Shown piece after piece: positions 20,630-34,700 of a stretch of 64,000 bases of DNA (positions are counted from its first letter, which is position 1; the number at the start of each line of letters is the position of its first letter). The notes beneath the pieces are model-generated. The model searched no databases and was not told the origin of the DNA. It worked only from the letters and a program-made list of their open reading frames with translations. Source of the stretch: Atrina japonica (lineage: Eukaryota; Mollusca; Bivalvia; Pterioida; Pinnidae); NCBI GenBank assembly GCA_030159075.1, contig BROG01000341.1, forward strand, positions 248,001 through 312,000, written 5' to 3'. A program made the position numbers and the translations under genes.

Positions 20630-21282
20630 GGTTTATTACAAATTGTGTTGATGCGACCTTTCGAAAAATGCAAATCTAACGCAATTTGTAATAAATCTCG
20701 AAACTTCGATTTTATAATCAACGCCACCTACGACTCATAGATCTAGATATTTTAACATACATAAAGACCTCATTACAAAATTCAAGAATAATCGGACCCT
20801 TCTGAAGTGATTTTTAAAATTTATTACAAATTGCGTCGATGTTTATTTTCAACAATGGCAAATATGCTTTGTAATAAAAGTTTCTCTTAAAAATCTACAT
20901 GGCAATGGGTGAATCTAGTGTTTTCTAAAATTTAATGACTATGATCGATAAACATGAAATTAATTTTATATTTTGAATATAAAACTTATTACAAATTGCA
21001 TTGATGCCATCTTTCCCTAATCTGATGCAATTTGAAATAAATCTTCAAACTTCGATTTTAAGATCAACACAACTTACAGGTCTAGATACTTCAACATATA
21101 TTATGACCTTATAGTACATTTAATGGCCAACACATACTTAGACACCGGGACTACTTTAAAATATCTAGATCTGATGGTTGTAAGTGATATTGACGATAAA
21201 ATCAAAGGTTTGAAGATTTATTTCAAATTGCGTCATTTCTGTCTTGAAAAAAATGTACTCTGACGCAATTTGTAATAGCTTT
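20630..21282. repeat. Array of four inverted-repeat hairpins
   Basis: Four hairpins share arms TTTATTACAAATTGCGTC and its reverse complement GACGCAATTTGTAATAAA, with 25-30 nt between arms. They lie at about 20,632-20,695, 20,820-20,880, 20,985-21,041 and 21,215-21,280. Linkers also recur (AAACTTCGATTTTA.AATCAAC at 20,701 and 21,047), so the larger unit is 160-350 bp. A further left arm at about 25,225 lies beyond the inserted Helitron-like element, showing that the array was there before the insertion. Confidence 0.8.
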
Positions 21283-21284
21283 TA

Positions 21285-24200
21285 ACAAGAGGCCTGATGG
21301 GGCTTGACGGTCACCTGAGCAGAACACATAATTAGCTCCCATCACCACTAACATGACAATACCTGCCCTGTTGATTTTTTGTAGATCTTTGCGTGCTGAA
21401 TATCTTCACTTTTACTTTAGATATTATATATTTCAAGATAATGCCAGAAAACATCCAAAAACTTCAAAAAATCTACTTAAAAGTGGAAATAACTCGCATA
21501 AGGACAATTATGGCCCTTTTGGCTATTTAATAGATCTTTGCGTGGTGAACATTTTTGCTTATATCACTTTTATTCTAGCTATTATACTTTTCTATATAAT
21601 GTTTAAAAAAAACATCCAAAAACATGAGAAATCCATTTAAAAGGGGGTAGTAACTCCCATAAGGCGTGACCTATTGACTATTTTGTACATCTCTGCGTGG
21701 TAAACATTTTTGCTCCATTCACTTTTACTCCAACTATTATACTTTTCAAGATGATGTCAAAAAAATCCCCAAAACATGAAAAATCCACTTAAAAGGGGAA
21801 ATAACTCACATAAGGTCGACAATTTCGGTCCGATTGCCTTTTTGATAGATCTTTGCGTGCTGAACATTTTTGCTTCTTCAACTTCTACTCTAGCTATTAT
21901 ACTTTTCAAGATAATGTCAAAAAACATCCAAAAATATGAAAATCCACTTAGAAGAGGAAATAACTCCCATAAGGTGTGACCTGACAATTTCGGTCCTATT
22001 GTCTATTTTGTAGATCTTTGCGTGCTGAACATTTTTGTTTGCTTCACTTTTACTCTAGCTATTATAATTTTCAAGATAATGTCAAAAACATCCAAAAACA
22101 TGAACAAGAGGCCCAAGAGGCCTTAAGTCGCTGACCTGGCAAAATTGGTCAACATTGCAAAAAAACATATAAAATGTGTAAAACATAAAATCGCTGATAA
22201 ACATGAAAACAGTAGGCTCATTTGACCTTTAAAATCACCTGAGTGAAATGTATTTTACTAACAATATACTGAAAAGCAACCAAAAGCATGGTGGTGATCA
22301 GTGAACAATAGGGGAAAACAGGGCAAAATATGAAAATATCCACTTAAAAGGGAAAATAACTTCCATAAAGATCATCATTCCTGTTGACTTTTTCGTAGAT
22401 CTTTGCGTACTGAACATTTTTTGGTTCTTTCTCTTTCTATTATTCTTTTCAAGATAATTGGACAAAACTGTCAAAAACATGAGAAATCCACTAAAAGGGG
22501 AAATAACTCCCAAAAGGGGCAACCTGACAATTTCGGCCCTCCTGACTTTATTGTAGATCTTTGCATTCTGAGCATTTTTGCTTATTTCACTTTTACTCTA
22601 CCTATTATAGTTTTCAAGATAATGTTCAAAAACATTAAAAATCCACTTAAAAGGGGAAAAACTTCAATAAGGGGCAACCTGACAATTTCGACCCTAGATT
22701 TAGAAGATCTTTGCGTGCTGAACATTTTTGCTTTATTCATTTTTATTCTACCTATTATACTTTTCAAGATAATGTCAAAACATCCAAAAACATGTAACAT
22801 CCACTTAAAAGGGGAAATAACTACCGTAAGGGGCAACCTGAAAATTTCGGCAATCTTGACTTATTGTAGATCTTTGTGTGCTGAACATTTTCTCTTCTTT
22901 CACTTTTACTCTAGCTATTATAATTTTCAGAATAATGGGACAAAACTATCAAAAACATGAAAAAGCCACTTAAAAGGGAGAAAACCCACAGAAGGGGCAA
23001 CCTGACAATTTCAATCCTGTTGAAATTTTTGTAGATCTTTGCATGCTGAACATTTTTGTTTCTTTCACTTTTACTCTGCCTATTTTACTTTTCAAGATAA
23101 TGTTAAAAAACATCAAAAAACATGAAAAATTCACAATAAAGTGGAAATAACTCGCATAAGGGTCGACCCGACAATCTTCACCAAAATAAAATATTTGTAG
23201 ATTTTTGAAAGCCGCTCATTTTAAGGTAACGGTTTTTTCTCTTTTTTTCTTGACTCTTTTACTCTAGCTATTATACTTTTTTAAAAGGGGAAATAACTCC
23301 CATGTGGGACGATCTGACAATTTTGGCGCTCTTGATATTTATGTAGAAATTTACATGCTGAACATTTCTGCTTCTTTCATTTTTACTCTAGCTATTACAC
23401 TTTTCAAGATAATGTCAAAAAACATCCCAAAACATGAAAAATCCACTTAAAATGGAAATAACTCCTATAAAGAGCGACCTAACAATTTCGGCCCTATTGA
23501 CATTTTGTAGGAATCTCGATCTTCACGAGCTAAACATCTTTGCTTCTTTCACTTTTACTCTAGCTATTATACTTTTCAAAATGTCAAAAAAATATCAAAA
23601 AACTTGAGAACTCCACTTAAAAGGGGAAATAACTCCCATAAAGGTTTACCTAAAATTTCGGCCATATTGACATTTTTGTAGATCTTTGCGTGCTGAACAG
23701 TTTAGCTTCTTTCATTTGTACTCTTGCTATTATACTTTTCAAGGTTATGTCAAAAAACATCCAAAAACATGAAAATCCATTTAAAATGGAAATTACTCCA
23801 ATAAGGGGTGACCTGACAATTTTGGGCATATTGACTTTTTGTAGATCTTAGTGTGCTTAACATGTTTGCTTCCTTCACTTTTACTCTAGCTATTATACTT
23901 TTCAAGATGTCAAAAAAAAAAAACATCTAAAACATGAAAATTCCACTTAGAAGCGGAAATAACTCCAATAAGGGTCGCCCTGATAATTTCGGCCCTAAGA
24001 CTTTTTGTAGATATTTGCTACTGAACATTTTTGCTTATTTCACTTTTGCTCTACCTAATATATCCTTTTCAAGATAATGTTGAAAACATCCAAAAACATG
24101 AAAAATCCACTTAAAAGGGATAATAAGTCTCATCTGACCTTTGCGTAGTGAACATTTTGCTTCTTTCACTTTTACTCTAGCTTTTATACTTTACAGGATA

Positions 24201-25103
24201 ATAAGACAAAACTGTCAAAAACATGAAAAATCTACTAAATGGGGAAATAACTCCCAAAAGGGGTGACCTGACAATTTTGACCCGGACTTTCGGCCCTCGT
24301 GAAATTTTAGTAGATCTTTGCATGCTGAACATTTTTGCTTTTTTTACTTCTACTCTACCTTGTTAACTTTCCAAGATAATGTCAAAAAACATCCAAAAAC
24401 ATGAAAAATTCACAAAAAAGGGGGGAAAACTCACATAAAGGTCGACCCGACAATTTCCACCACAATGAAATATTTCTAGATTTTTACAAGCCGCTCATTT
24501 TAAGGTAACGGTTTTTCCTCTAGCTTTAATAATTTTGGAGATACGTGTATTAAATAAAAGATATCTGCTAACTCTGCAGCCATGTTTGGTCCTAGCCCCT
24601 TTTCATCTGCCAAAAAAAAATCCGTTTACTTAAGTGTGTTACCTTGAAATTTTGTCAAAATGATCCATAGATAATTCCTAACAACTTTCTCATATATGTT
24701 TGTATACGAAGTCAGTTTTGAGTTAATCAACAATTTGTTATGCAACTGTTCCCTGCATTACTGAAGCACGCCCTAGTGGCTCGTTTATGAACAGATTTCG
24801 TTTTCATTCGCAAACTTTTGTAGATATTGACAAAATTTGAAAGTCATCTGATCAATGGTTCACGAGAAGATGATTTTTACAGATGTAACAAGTTTTTGTC
24901 CCTAGGGGGGGGCCTATGGGTGCTAGCCCCTTTTCATTCGCATACTTAATGCAGCTTCACATGGGGACGATACATTCCATGTTTGGTTAAAATTGGTCCA
25001 CGGGTACTTCAGAAAAGTCGAAAATGTGCAAATGTTAACGACAGACGACAGACAAAAGACGATCGCAATAGCTCACCCGGTGCCTTTGGCTTAGGTGACC
25101 TAA
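21285..25103 (+). mobile_element. Helitron-like ('pearl'-type) element with expanded ~160-bp core array
   Basis: The 5' end ACAAGAGGCCTGATGGGGC and the 3' end, an imperfect GC-rich hairpin (GGTGCCTTTGGCTTAGGTGA) followed by CCTAA, fit the non-autonomous Helitron-like elements of bivalves. Between 21,360 and about 24,480 lie some 18 copies of a ~160-bp core containing GATCTTTGCGTGCTGAACAT, TTTCACTTTTACTCTAGCTA and AAAATCCACTTAAAAGGGG. A second 5'-end-like sequence at 22,103-22,138 (ACAAGAGGCCCAAGAGGCC) suggests more than one insertion or an internal duplication. No RepHel protein is encoded. The open frames in the array are by-products of the repeat. Confidence 0.7.
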
Positions 25104-25218
25104 AAATCCATAGTATCGTGTTCAAATCAATCTTTGTAATTATTTCGACTATTTCATCTTGACATGGCCATCTTTAACATTACCTCCTATATTTGCAAGG
25201 AATCCAGGACTTCAAAAT

Positions 25219-25445
25219 TTGTATTACAAATTGTGTTGTGACAGGGCTTCAAATTTTGGCCTATTCTGGGCACTTACGGCCATTAAGTTGCGAGGTTCTT
25301 TAATGTGCCGACCCCTACTGTGACACAAGACCTCGGTTTTGTCTCGTCTCATCCAAAGCACTGGAATCAGACATTCTGCTGGCGTTACTCGAACTCACGA
25401 TCAGGGGTCGAGTGCGCTACGGACCGAGCCGGACCAGACCTTTTT
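25219..25445 (-). mobile_element. tRNA-derived SINE with conserved mollusc-type central domain
   Basis: On the minus strand a tRNA-like head (about 25,445-25,370) carries an A-box-like CGGTCCGTAGCGCAC and a B-box-like GAGTTCGAGT, the internal RNA polymerase III promoter. It is followed by a central domain with GTGTCACAGTAGGGGTCGGC, TTAAAGAACCTCGCAACTT and GGCCGTAAGTGCCC, which recurs in bivalve SINEs (family recall). The tail runs into the hairpin-array sequence at about 25,235. It is diverged and not a functional tRNA gene. Confidence 0.7.
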
Positions 25446-28400
25446 CCGACGTAACTTTTAATGCACATCACAAAGCAATTCTATGTTTTTAAATTATTTT
25501 GTGAAGTCACAGTAGCCCATACTACACCCTAGGCTGTAGACAGATATTCCAAATTGACAAAATGGCAGGTATGCATGCCTTAGGTGGGATACACGTGTCT
25601 TTGGTCAGTGGAAACTGATCTCATGTCCTTGCACAGTGGCGCATGTGCTCAATTGGATACATGTGCATGCTGCATGAAATTGAGAAAACTCACTTGCGCA
25701 ATATCACTTCTTTATTTCAGATTGTTTGATTCACAAGCATTTCGATTTGAATCTCCTTCCCTTATCTACTATATAATTGCCGAGACACATTTGTACCACC
25801 TAGCACTAAATTTCAGTCGTGGCAAGAACTTACTTTTGGTGAGAATTAAGAGTATGCAATATACGATGTGCCGCTGTTAAACAATAAGATGATGCATTCT
25901 CAATACTTTTTTTTCAGAAACAGACAATATTCAGGTAAATAATCAAAATAAATAATATCACAGCTTGCTAGACAAGTTATATTACCTGGCTCTCTGTTTA
26001 ATTGTATTTGGAATATAACATCCTATCAAGACTTAAAAATTCCGTTAAGTTATGCAAGGGCAACAGTCGACCGTTGCCTGCATCATAATTATGTGCAGAC
26101 GGTTTTCCCATTTATAGAGAACCAGGTAATAAATCAGTTGTTTCATTGGTACTGAAGGAACAGTTAAAAGAATTGGCCCTCGATAGCAGGCTACCTCGAG
26201 GCAATGATTTGAATTGCCCTCAGTACCAATGAAAAAACTCAATACAGAATAGCACGATTGAAAATGGACACTTCGTATTATGAATCAGAGAAACTGGAAA
26301 ACATGCCAGTTGTATGCAGCCATCGGAAAACGAAAGAATGTAATCTAATAGGCCCTTACTTGTAGGATTACAGTCAAAATTATGCTGAACACAATCATAG
26401 TTCTTGTCAACAAATGACCATTTCAACAGATGTACTAATTTTTTAAGCCACTATATAGGACAAGACCATTTGGCTTACATCTAGAGTTCCTGCCCAATTG
26501 GATTTAAAGTGGCCCATTGATTCTTAATAAATTTTAATTGTAAACTTGATGAAAAAACAGAATTTTCTGCACGTTCATTACCATTGATCCTATATTCATC
26601 ACCTTGGTATACCAGTGATCCTCACAATTCGTCTTTGCATACAAATACCCCAGATTATTAGGCAGCAACTATAGACCCTTTTTACGATAACTGCAATTCT
26701 ACTAATCTCACCTGCATACTGAACACTTTCGAGTGGTAACAAGAAGTTCCATACTCAACACAAACCATACCCAATGAAATTTAAACCATGCACAGGGAAC
26801 AATTAGTCTTTTATTAAGTACTAATTGTCGTGGAAGAAACGTTTTGAGCACAAAACTTCTTGATACCACTCGGATGCGCTTGTGAAATTTGTAGGAACAC
26901 AGTTATCATGAAAGGGTCTTGATACATTTATGAACAGATTTGTTTTCACAATTTGTAATCTTTACTTTTATGATGTAACAATTATGCATACCAAATTTAC
27001 CAAAAATCTGGTTATTGGTTTTTATCAGATGTTTGTCCTTTTTGGAGCATCTATATGTACTGGTGTCCATCATTAGCCAATTTTATACTGCCTCAGTGCC
27101 TACTAGTACTAATTGGAGATAGTTCCTTGTTTGCAGTGAATCAAGTAAACCTCGACTTCAACCAATCTTCCTAGCTGTACACTGATGTTACAGCTATGGC
27201 TCCAACTTCATAGAAGTACTAAATATCCTCCAAAGTTAGGTAAGCACGGGGATAATAAAGGCGTTTTACAGTATATTTGTACATTTTAATTAGGATTTAT
27301 TCGATCAGACATTATGTACTTGATAATTAATACTTTCAGTTTTCCTTTCACTCCCACATAATTGAAAAGGTCTAGTTTTAAGATAGAGAAATGGAAAGGC
27401 TATGTAAGCTCACCAACCCTTGCAACACAAACGCGATGAGACAATTCACCATACACAACCACATTTACCACAATTCAAGTACATGAAGAGAATTTTACTT
27501 TCACAAATATCTCAATCAACAATCAATTTATATATAAAATTACTTTAATAAACCAGCAATCACTTTGTACACCTCTTTTTCGGTTGTTGAAAAATGACAG
27601 CTGTAGTACAAGCCTTGGCAAATTTTTTTACCAAGATATCAAATATGTTAAAGATTCACCATACTGGAAAATTCAGAATAAAGAACAGACATGTAATCTC
27701 ATATGAACCAGAAAAAATCAATTTTTGCAGTCAGTCACAGATTCTGAATTAGACTACAAAATTTATGGTTATTCCTATTCAAAAGGAGTCATGCTCTAAC
27801 AGCAATCTTCTCCTTGAACAACATGTGAAAGCATCTACCATGAATGTGAAAAGCAAAGACAATTACTTATGAAACATGATAGACATGGTAGATGGCTAGT
27901 ATCAACACCACATCAATGTTTTATTATTGACAATCACAAGAGGTTAATGTTTGGAGGTTGAAATTTAAATGCCTTTCCAAAAGAAAAATTTCACATCTAC
28001 ACAACCAAGCATCAAAATCTAGAACACAAACTGACAGGGAGTTTGTATACATAAAACCTAATAAGGATAATTAAAACAAGGTTTGCTTTTTGGTTTGTAA
28101 AAGAATAAAATAACGAGTGGTTGTTTCTATACCAATTTCAATTTGCTTTATAGCTAAAATGATCAACAAATTGAAAAAGCAGCAACTATTGATATTTAAA
28201 CCAGTGTACAAGGTGATAATGAAATTTGGCTAGAATGATGGTTACTCATGCACTGCAAATACTGTCATGAATTCAACACCTGTAGTTTGTACACAAAGAA
28301 ATGAACAAATAAATAATTTGTTAAGCACTTTTGTATAGCTTGTGATTTGTCCTATAGATATACATGATCAAGTGGTCCAATCACAAGGTGTCCTTTCAAT

Positions 28401-28713
28401 ATTTCCATGTAAAATAGTCAAACATTTCTCCACTGTCAGTAGAAAACTCAAACATTCAGAAACTTCCAAAACTAGTCAGGATACATTCTCCAACAAACAA
28501 ATATGATAAAATGTCAATATATATTCCACCGAAATAAACTTTTTCTATCAAAATGCAATAATAAATATCCATGATTTTTAAAAGATGGTGCACTTTTTGT
28601 GTCGGCTGGCAATTCATTCCCATACAGTAAATCCAATATGCAGGAGTTGCATTAAAATGTAGAGTACTTTTGGGGAAAATGTTTTAGCAGTACTATGACT
28701 GCTGTGCTTCGAT
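25446..28713. other. Region downstream of SERBP1; possible 3' UTR, no other gene
   Basis: No coding frame with family resemblance was found. The part nearest the SERBP1 stop (down to about 27,900) is AT-rich and repeat-poor and could be its 3' UTR. A minus-strand AATAAA lies at 27,920-27,925. A long imperfect hairpin at 26,130-26,242 is listed separately. Confidence 0.4.
26130..26242. repeat. Long imperfect hairpin
   Basis: Left arm from TTTCATTGGTACTGAAGG (26,142) to about 26,182 pairs with the right arm ending CCCTCAGTACCAATGAAAA (26,218-26,236), through a second stem CCTCGA/TCGAGG and a 12-14 nt loop. About 45 bases per arm pair with scattered mismatches. The shape fits either a small foldback element or a precursor-miRNA-like fold; nothing in the sequence decides between them. 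Confidence 0.6.
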
Positions 28714-31700
28714 TCAAGCCTCTGTTTTAACTAGACTTGGGAAGTCATTTTCGTCGTCAAACTTGGGGGCAGTATCTCTGGGACCTCCTCTTCTATCACC
28801 ACGGTTTCCACCTCCACGACCACCACGGCTTCCCCTCATTCTTCTACCTCCACGGCCTCTCCTGGGAGAATCACTAAATACAAACTTCAAGTTGTTCATC
28901 AGATTTTTCTGTTTCATAGCATCTTCGTCCTAATAAAGAGAAATTGATTTTTATTTTCAGCCATGGATGACAACACACTGACATAATCAGTAAAGAAAGA
29001 GTTGTCAGCATACACAGAATCTTATGAAAATAGATTTTCATGATGGCAGAAAATAGACTGAGCTGATTCTATTTCCTTTTATTAAACCCCTATCAGAAGA
29101 AGAGTCCATAAATATATTTTTAAATAGCTGTCATGTTGGCAATCTTGGGTTTCAGAGAAACCCAAGTAATAAGAGGGACTAATTCACCTGAGAACCATGT
29201 ACAAATCTGGAAAGAAAACGAAGAATATGTAGGCTGATTTGGAAAAAAAAAACCAAGAAGCCCATGGGCCACATTGCTCACCTGAACCATATTGGTATCT
29301 TACAAATATGGGAATCTCTAATTTACAAATTATTTTAATACTCCTCAGGAGTGGAGGAGACTTAAAAATGAATGAAAATGACAAAGCTGGGAAAGATGTC
29401 AAAAACATGTCAAAAATTAGTTTTCCAATTTATTCCAAAAATAGGGTATTGAATCATTCATCCATAAAATTTACTCAGATGCAATTAGTTTTTCAATCCA
29501 TGCAGCAGTTCTGAAGATTTTTAAAAAGGGTAGAAAATCAAGAAATCATACAAAAAAAAGAATGAAAATAAGTCTAAAAAGATGTCAAAAGTTGAAATGT
29601 GAAAAGTTTACAAACAGACAGACGATTGACAAAAGGTGATCAGAAAAGCTCACTTGAACCTTTAGTTCAGGTGAGCTAAAAATGAATGAAAATGATTGGG
29701 GGAAGGGGTGGGGTTCATATTGGTATCTTACAAATATGGGAATCTCTAATTTACAAATTATTTTTAATACTCCTCAGGATAGTGGAGGAGACTTAAAAAT
29801 GAATGAAAATGACAAAGCTGGGAAAGATGTCAAAAACATGTCAAAAATTAGTTTTCCAATTTATTCCAAAAATAGGGTATTGAATCATCCATCCATAAAA
29901 TTTACTCAGATGCAATTAGTTTTTCAATCCATGCAGCAGTTCTGAAGATTTTTAAAAATCAAGAAATCATACAAAAAAAAGAATGAAAATAAGTCTAAAA
30001 AGATGTCAAAAGTTGAAATGTGAAAAGTTTACAAACAGACAGACGATTGACAAAAGGTGATCAGAAAAGCTCACTTGAACCTTTGGTTCAGGTGAGCTAA
30101 AAATGAATGAAAATGATAGTCTGAAAATACATTATAAATGTGCCAAAAATTAATATTTGCTTGAAGAGCTATCTATGTTCATTCTAGGATTGAAGCATTT
30201 CTGGTGAAATACATTAGGGTCTTATATACCAAGTTTGTTGTCTGGTTAATGTTTTGTAACTTCTGTGAAACTCTATACTTCCCATCTTTTTAATAGCCTT
30301 AGTTTTCAATGCATATAGCCTATATGCACTTCAACTATGTGCCAATCTTATCCTGTAAAGTCATAAATTTTTGTAAAGTATTTGATTTTGTTATTTTTGT
30401 GGGTAACCAAAATCAATGAAATTATCCAAGATGAAAATATCAAGACAGACAGTAGAAATCTTATGAATTGAAGTATGTATTATTCCTACTGTCAAATGTT
30501 CCAAGTCTGAATTGTCTAATGCCAATTTTTTTCTTTGAACAGATCTTTCTTTTCATAAAGAGAATTAAGAACTCAATAGAGAAAGAAACTTAAGCTTCAC
30601 TTCATACACATGCAGCTAGATAGCAACAGATCACAGTTGTAACTTGATGTGATCAGAAACAGCAACCAGTATAGTATATTATTGAACTACCATATTCACC
30701 TCATAATCTTCCTCCTCTTCATCGGTTTCCTCGTCATCATCTCCATCTTCCTTTTTCTTCCTGTAAACAACTCCCTTTTTCCATTGGGATCCACCTTCTC
30801 CCTCACCTGGTTTTCTAATATTAAACTGTGTCTTCATTCGTCTTTTTTCCTGCTGAGCCTTCCATTCGTCCAAAGTCATTTGATGGGGAGTATCATCTGC
30901 CGGAGCTTCTGTGGATTCTGTGCTTTCACTGCAGTAAGTAGAAGAGTACAAAATCAAATCGCAATTAAGAAAATGTAATAAGCATAAATATCACTGTTCA
31001 TTCCAATCAATGTTGCTGTGACTTGTATAGTTCTTAATCAAAGCATTGTTGATGCATACAAGCAAGCAACTTGAAATAGTGTAAACTTTTTAATCACGTA
31101 CTAGTTTTTACCTCTAGCCAGCACAATCAAAAGCCTCATTTAAATCTATGCTGATTCTATGAGGAAGTTTTCCACTTCACTTGAAAAAGACTGGCAGACT
31201 TTTCCTCAGTACATTAAAATGTTTCTTTTTTCCCCTTCTTCTCCACAATTGACAAGTAAAGATTGAAAACCTTAAACATACTTTTAACTTGACCTCAACC
31301 AATATTTTTCATCATAGCACTGAAAAGTCTTTGACCACAAAATGGAGTTTTTTAAAGCAAATTATACAAAACTATTCTTAAATATGCATAAGAATAAGAT
31401 GATACAGTACAAACGTGGTGTTTATTCTGTCAAACTATACACCGTGAAAATGATGACAAAAAACACCGTGATTCTCTTTCTAACTGCAGTGTAAACATAC
31501 GCAAAATTTCATTCTACACTATGGAGTCATATTTCTTTGACATCGAGAAACTCCGTGTGACACCATCAGCTGAAGCGTTTTGGATTAAACTTCTCCATGG
31601 GGTGCCTATATTGATTAACTATTACTACAGCCTCGCACCCTACAGGAATAAACAAGATGTAAATCCATGTCTTGTTAGACAGAATATCAGAGTCGCTTCA

Positions 31701-34700
31701 GTGATGTCAAGTTCAGTTGTACCTATGCATGCATATACATAAACTCTGCCCTTCACTACTACTAAAATTATGACATGAAACACTGAAAGTTACAACAATT
31801 TCTTTTCTGAGAGCTCTGAAATTGATTTGTTAAATAATCCAAAGCAGACCAAGGACTCTTGATGTTCCAGTCATCATTGGCTGCATGCCAAACTTTGACC
31901 TTGATAGTAACTGTTGATCCGTCTTGAAAAAGAACTTGTCAGATTAACTTTACTCACATTTGATGTCGGACAGAAATTACACAATTATCATGTATTTCAT
32001 AGGTGTCACAGTGGTGTAGTAAAACGTAAATCTCTTTCTCTCTCTCACAAAATCGAAAATGTTGACAAATAAGCTTAATATTTTTAACTGTTAACTTCAA
32101 CTAGATTTTACATTGTTTAAAATACGACTGACAGAAACATGACTCTAAAACTTTCAGTGCTCACCTGAATTTGACACCAGTCTAGTATGACCGTGTACAT
32201 GTAATAATTTGTTTTAAAAAGTAATACAGTCCGGCATTTCAGACTTACTATTTTATCAAACATTAAAAAGAAATAGTAACATTGTATAATTGTGGTGATA
32301 GTTGATTCACATACACGTGTATCTTCGCAGTGTGTTGCTGAATACACGAGTGCAAAAGAAGTATACAAGTTATCTCCCTCAATTTCATAAGAGGGATAAA
32401 AAAAATCAGTTGTGAAATGATGCATCTATTTTTTAAATTGATTTTTTAAATTTATGTAACCACATCAATAAAGATGCATATCTGCCCTTATTTTTATTTT
32501 CAAAAGTAAATAATTTAAGTAAATGAATTTAAGACATTCGGAAATGACAAAAAATGGAATTGACATAATTGCGTCAGTGTTATTTAACTGGTCGTCGACG
32601 TGTCTCCGTCTAATCATTCATGATTAAAGAATACTACTGGCATGCTACTACGATATGGAAATTTAGAAATGGCATATTTTATGTTTGCCTATTACATGAT
32701 TAGTGTTCTTGGATTTCGTCATTACTTACCCAGGAAAGTACTAGTAGGCATAGGCCTATTTAATTTTCCATTTCTGCATTTATTTATTATTTAATTCACA
32801 CGTAGACTGAACTAATGTGTTCTGTGATTGTTGAACAATACACATGTAGCGATAAATTTTTCGTTTTAGTTAAGTTTTACAGTATCTCAAAATTTATATA
32901 CATGTAGAACAAATGTTGATATACTATTGCCAGCAACTTGATCCCGGATGAACCGGCGATATATTACTCTTATTATATCAGTAATAAATTTCAATTTAAG
33001 TCTCATTTTGGCTGATCAAATTGCTCAATAAATAAATTATTATTTTTATCTTTAAAATATAACTTCTGTGTGCGACTTAAACGTAAATACTGGCACTGCC
33101 CTTTAAAAACAGGATGTCCAAAAAATTTAACACTCAGGAGATTAACTGCCCAGATAAGCTTGTTATGCATGGACGATTTTTACTGCATCCTGAAGTGTCA
33201 AGTCATTCATTTTGATAGATAATCCTTTACACTATTTTTCACGGAGTGATAGTGTTTTTCTGGTGTTGCACACCAAAAATCACTGTACCGTACCGTGTTT
33301 CACTCTACACCAAGTAGAGTGTTTGACAGAATAAACACCATGTTTGTACTGTATGTCAGCCGAGTCAAATATGTGCCAAGATCCGGCATGTTCCACAGGG
33401 CTCAACACTATGGGTTGTCCAGGACAAGTCAATTTTGCAGTCAGATATATAGTTTTTATTTCTCACTTGGCTAAAAAGACATGTGAAACTGTTGAAAACA
33501 AAAATGAATGCATTAAAGAGATTTTTCCACTCTTTTGGGAATGGGACTTGGACCTGTTGTATTGGGAATTTTAGCAACATTTGACTTCAGCTGGGAAATC
33601 CAGAAAGACACAAAACTATGCGAAAATACAAGAATATCTTCAAATTCATGGTCATTCGACTTCAGTTGGGAAAAAATGCATCAAGAATGGGGACCTATTT
33701 CAGATCCATATGATAGGAAGGAATATCCCTGAAAGATTATACTTTTTTAACCTATTCAACCTTAAAGACACATTTGGGCTGGTCCAAGTTATCGATTTAC
33801 AGAAGAGTCCAATGTTTTTTCAGGGGTTGAGGAAGTAAACATAAAATCAAATTTATACACTTAATTTTCCAACAGACATTTTGCATTCAGACTAGTAGAT
33901 TTCAATATTACTTGCCCTGCAGGACAAGTGGAAATGTTCATGATTGTTAACCCTTGTTCCAATGATGCCATGGAATGAAAGAGTGATTAAAGTGTCTAGA
34001 AATTGGCTATACTTACTTTGGATCTTGGTTTTCAGTTTCTTCCTGGGCATTCCATTCCCTTGATTCCGTTTCACCTTCCTTCATCTGATCTCTGAATAAG
34101 AATTGGTAACAATTATTGAAATATACAAATTATCAAAGTGACTCATTTTACTTACTTGAATATTTCTTCCAGCCTTGAGAATGACATTTAGCTGCTCATG
34201 TCTCTTCATTCTAACTGGTTGAACCATCAGTATTATCTTGCTGTACCTTTCCATATACTTGGGACTACTAACATGGAAAATGTGATTATAATATTGATCC
34301 GATTCCCATTACTTGGTGGGGCATAGCATCATATTACCTTTACTATTTACACCATGGTTAAGAGAGGCTTTTAATTTATTTTTCATGATTATCAGTCAGT
34401 AAACCAAATTGTGAATTAATTTTCCATTAAATTGTTTTGGGGGGTGGGGGTGGGTTAAATACACATGTATTTTCCAATGGGAATGGGGCCAAATATCAGC
34501 CCATGGAGACAAAAAAAGGTCTTCAGTAGGAGTGATTTCTGTTGCCATATTATGCTGCATTACCTAAATTTTTAACTCGCCCGAATCAACACAAGACCAA
34601 ATGCCTTAACAGTCACCCAAGTGAAACTATATGCGGCTTCCCATGAGAAATGTTCTGGCAAAGTTTGGTTAAAATTGTACCATTGATTCTTGATTCAGAA

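Noticed and set aside
21353..22960. Frames of 67-185 codons with repeated MSKNIQK-type segments
   Set aside because: Translations of the 160-bp core array, without coding constraint.
25370..25445. tRNA gene
   Set aside because: The arms are too diverged for a cloverleaf and the sequence continues into a SINE central domain.
25584..25880. 98-codon plus-strand frame
   Set aside because: Begins at GTG, has no ATG-supported start, splice support or family resemblance.
30649..30978. 109-codon plus-strand frame
   Set aside because: Antisense to SERBP1 exon 6.
33344..33838. Overlapping frames of 65-85 codons
   Set aside because: Several compete on both strands in repeat-like intron sequence; none has a recognisable motif.
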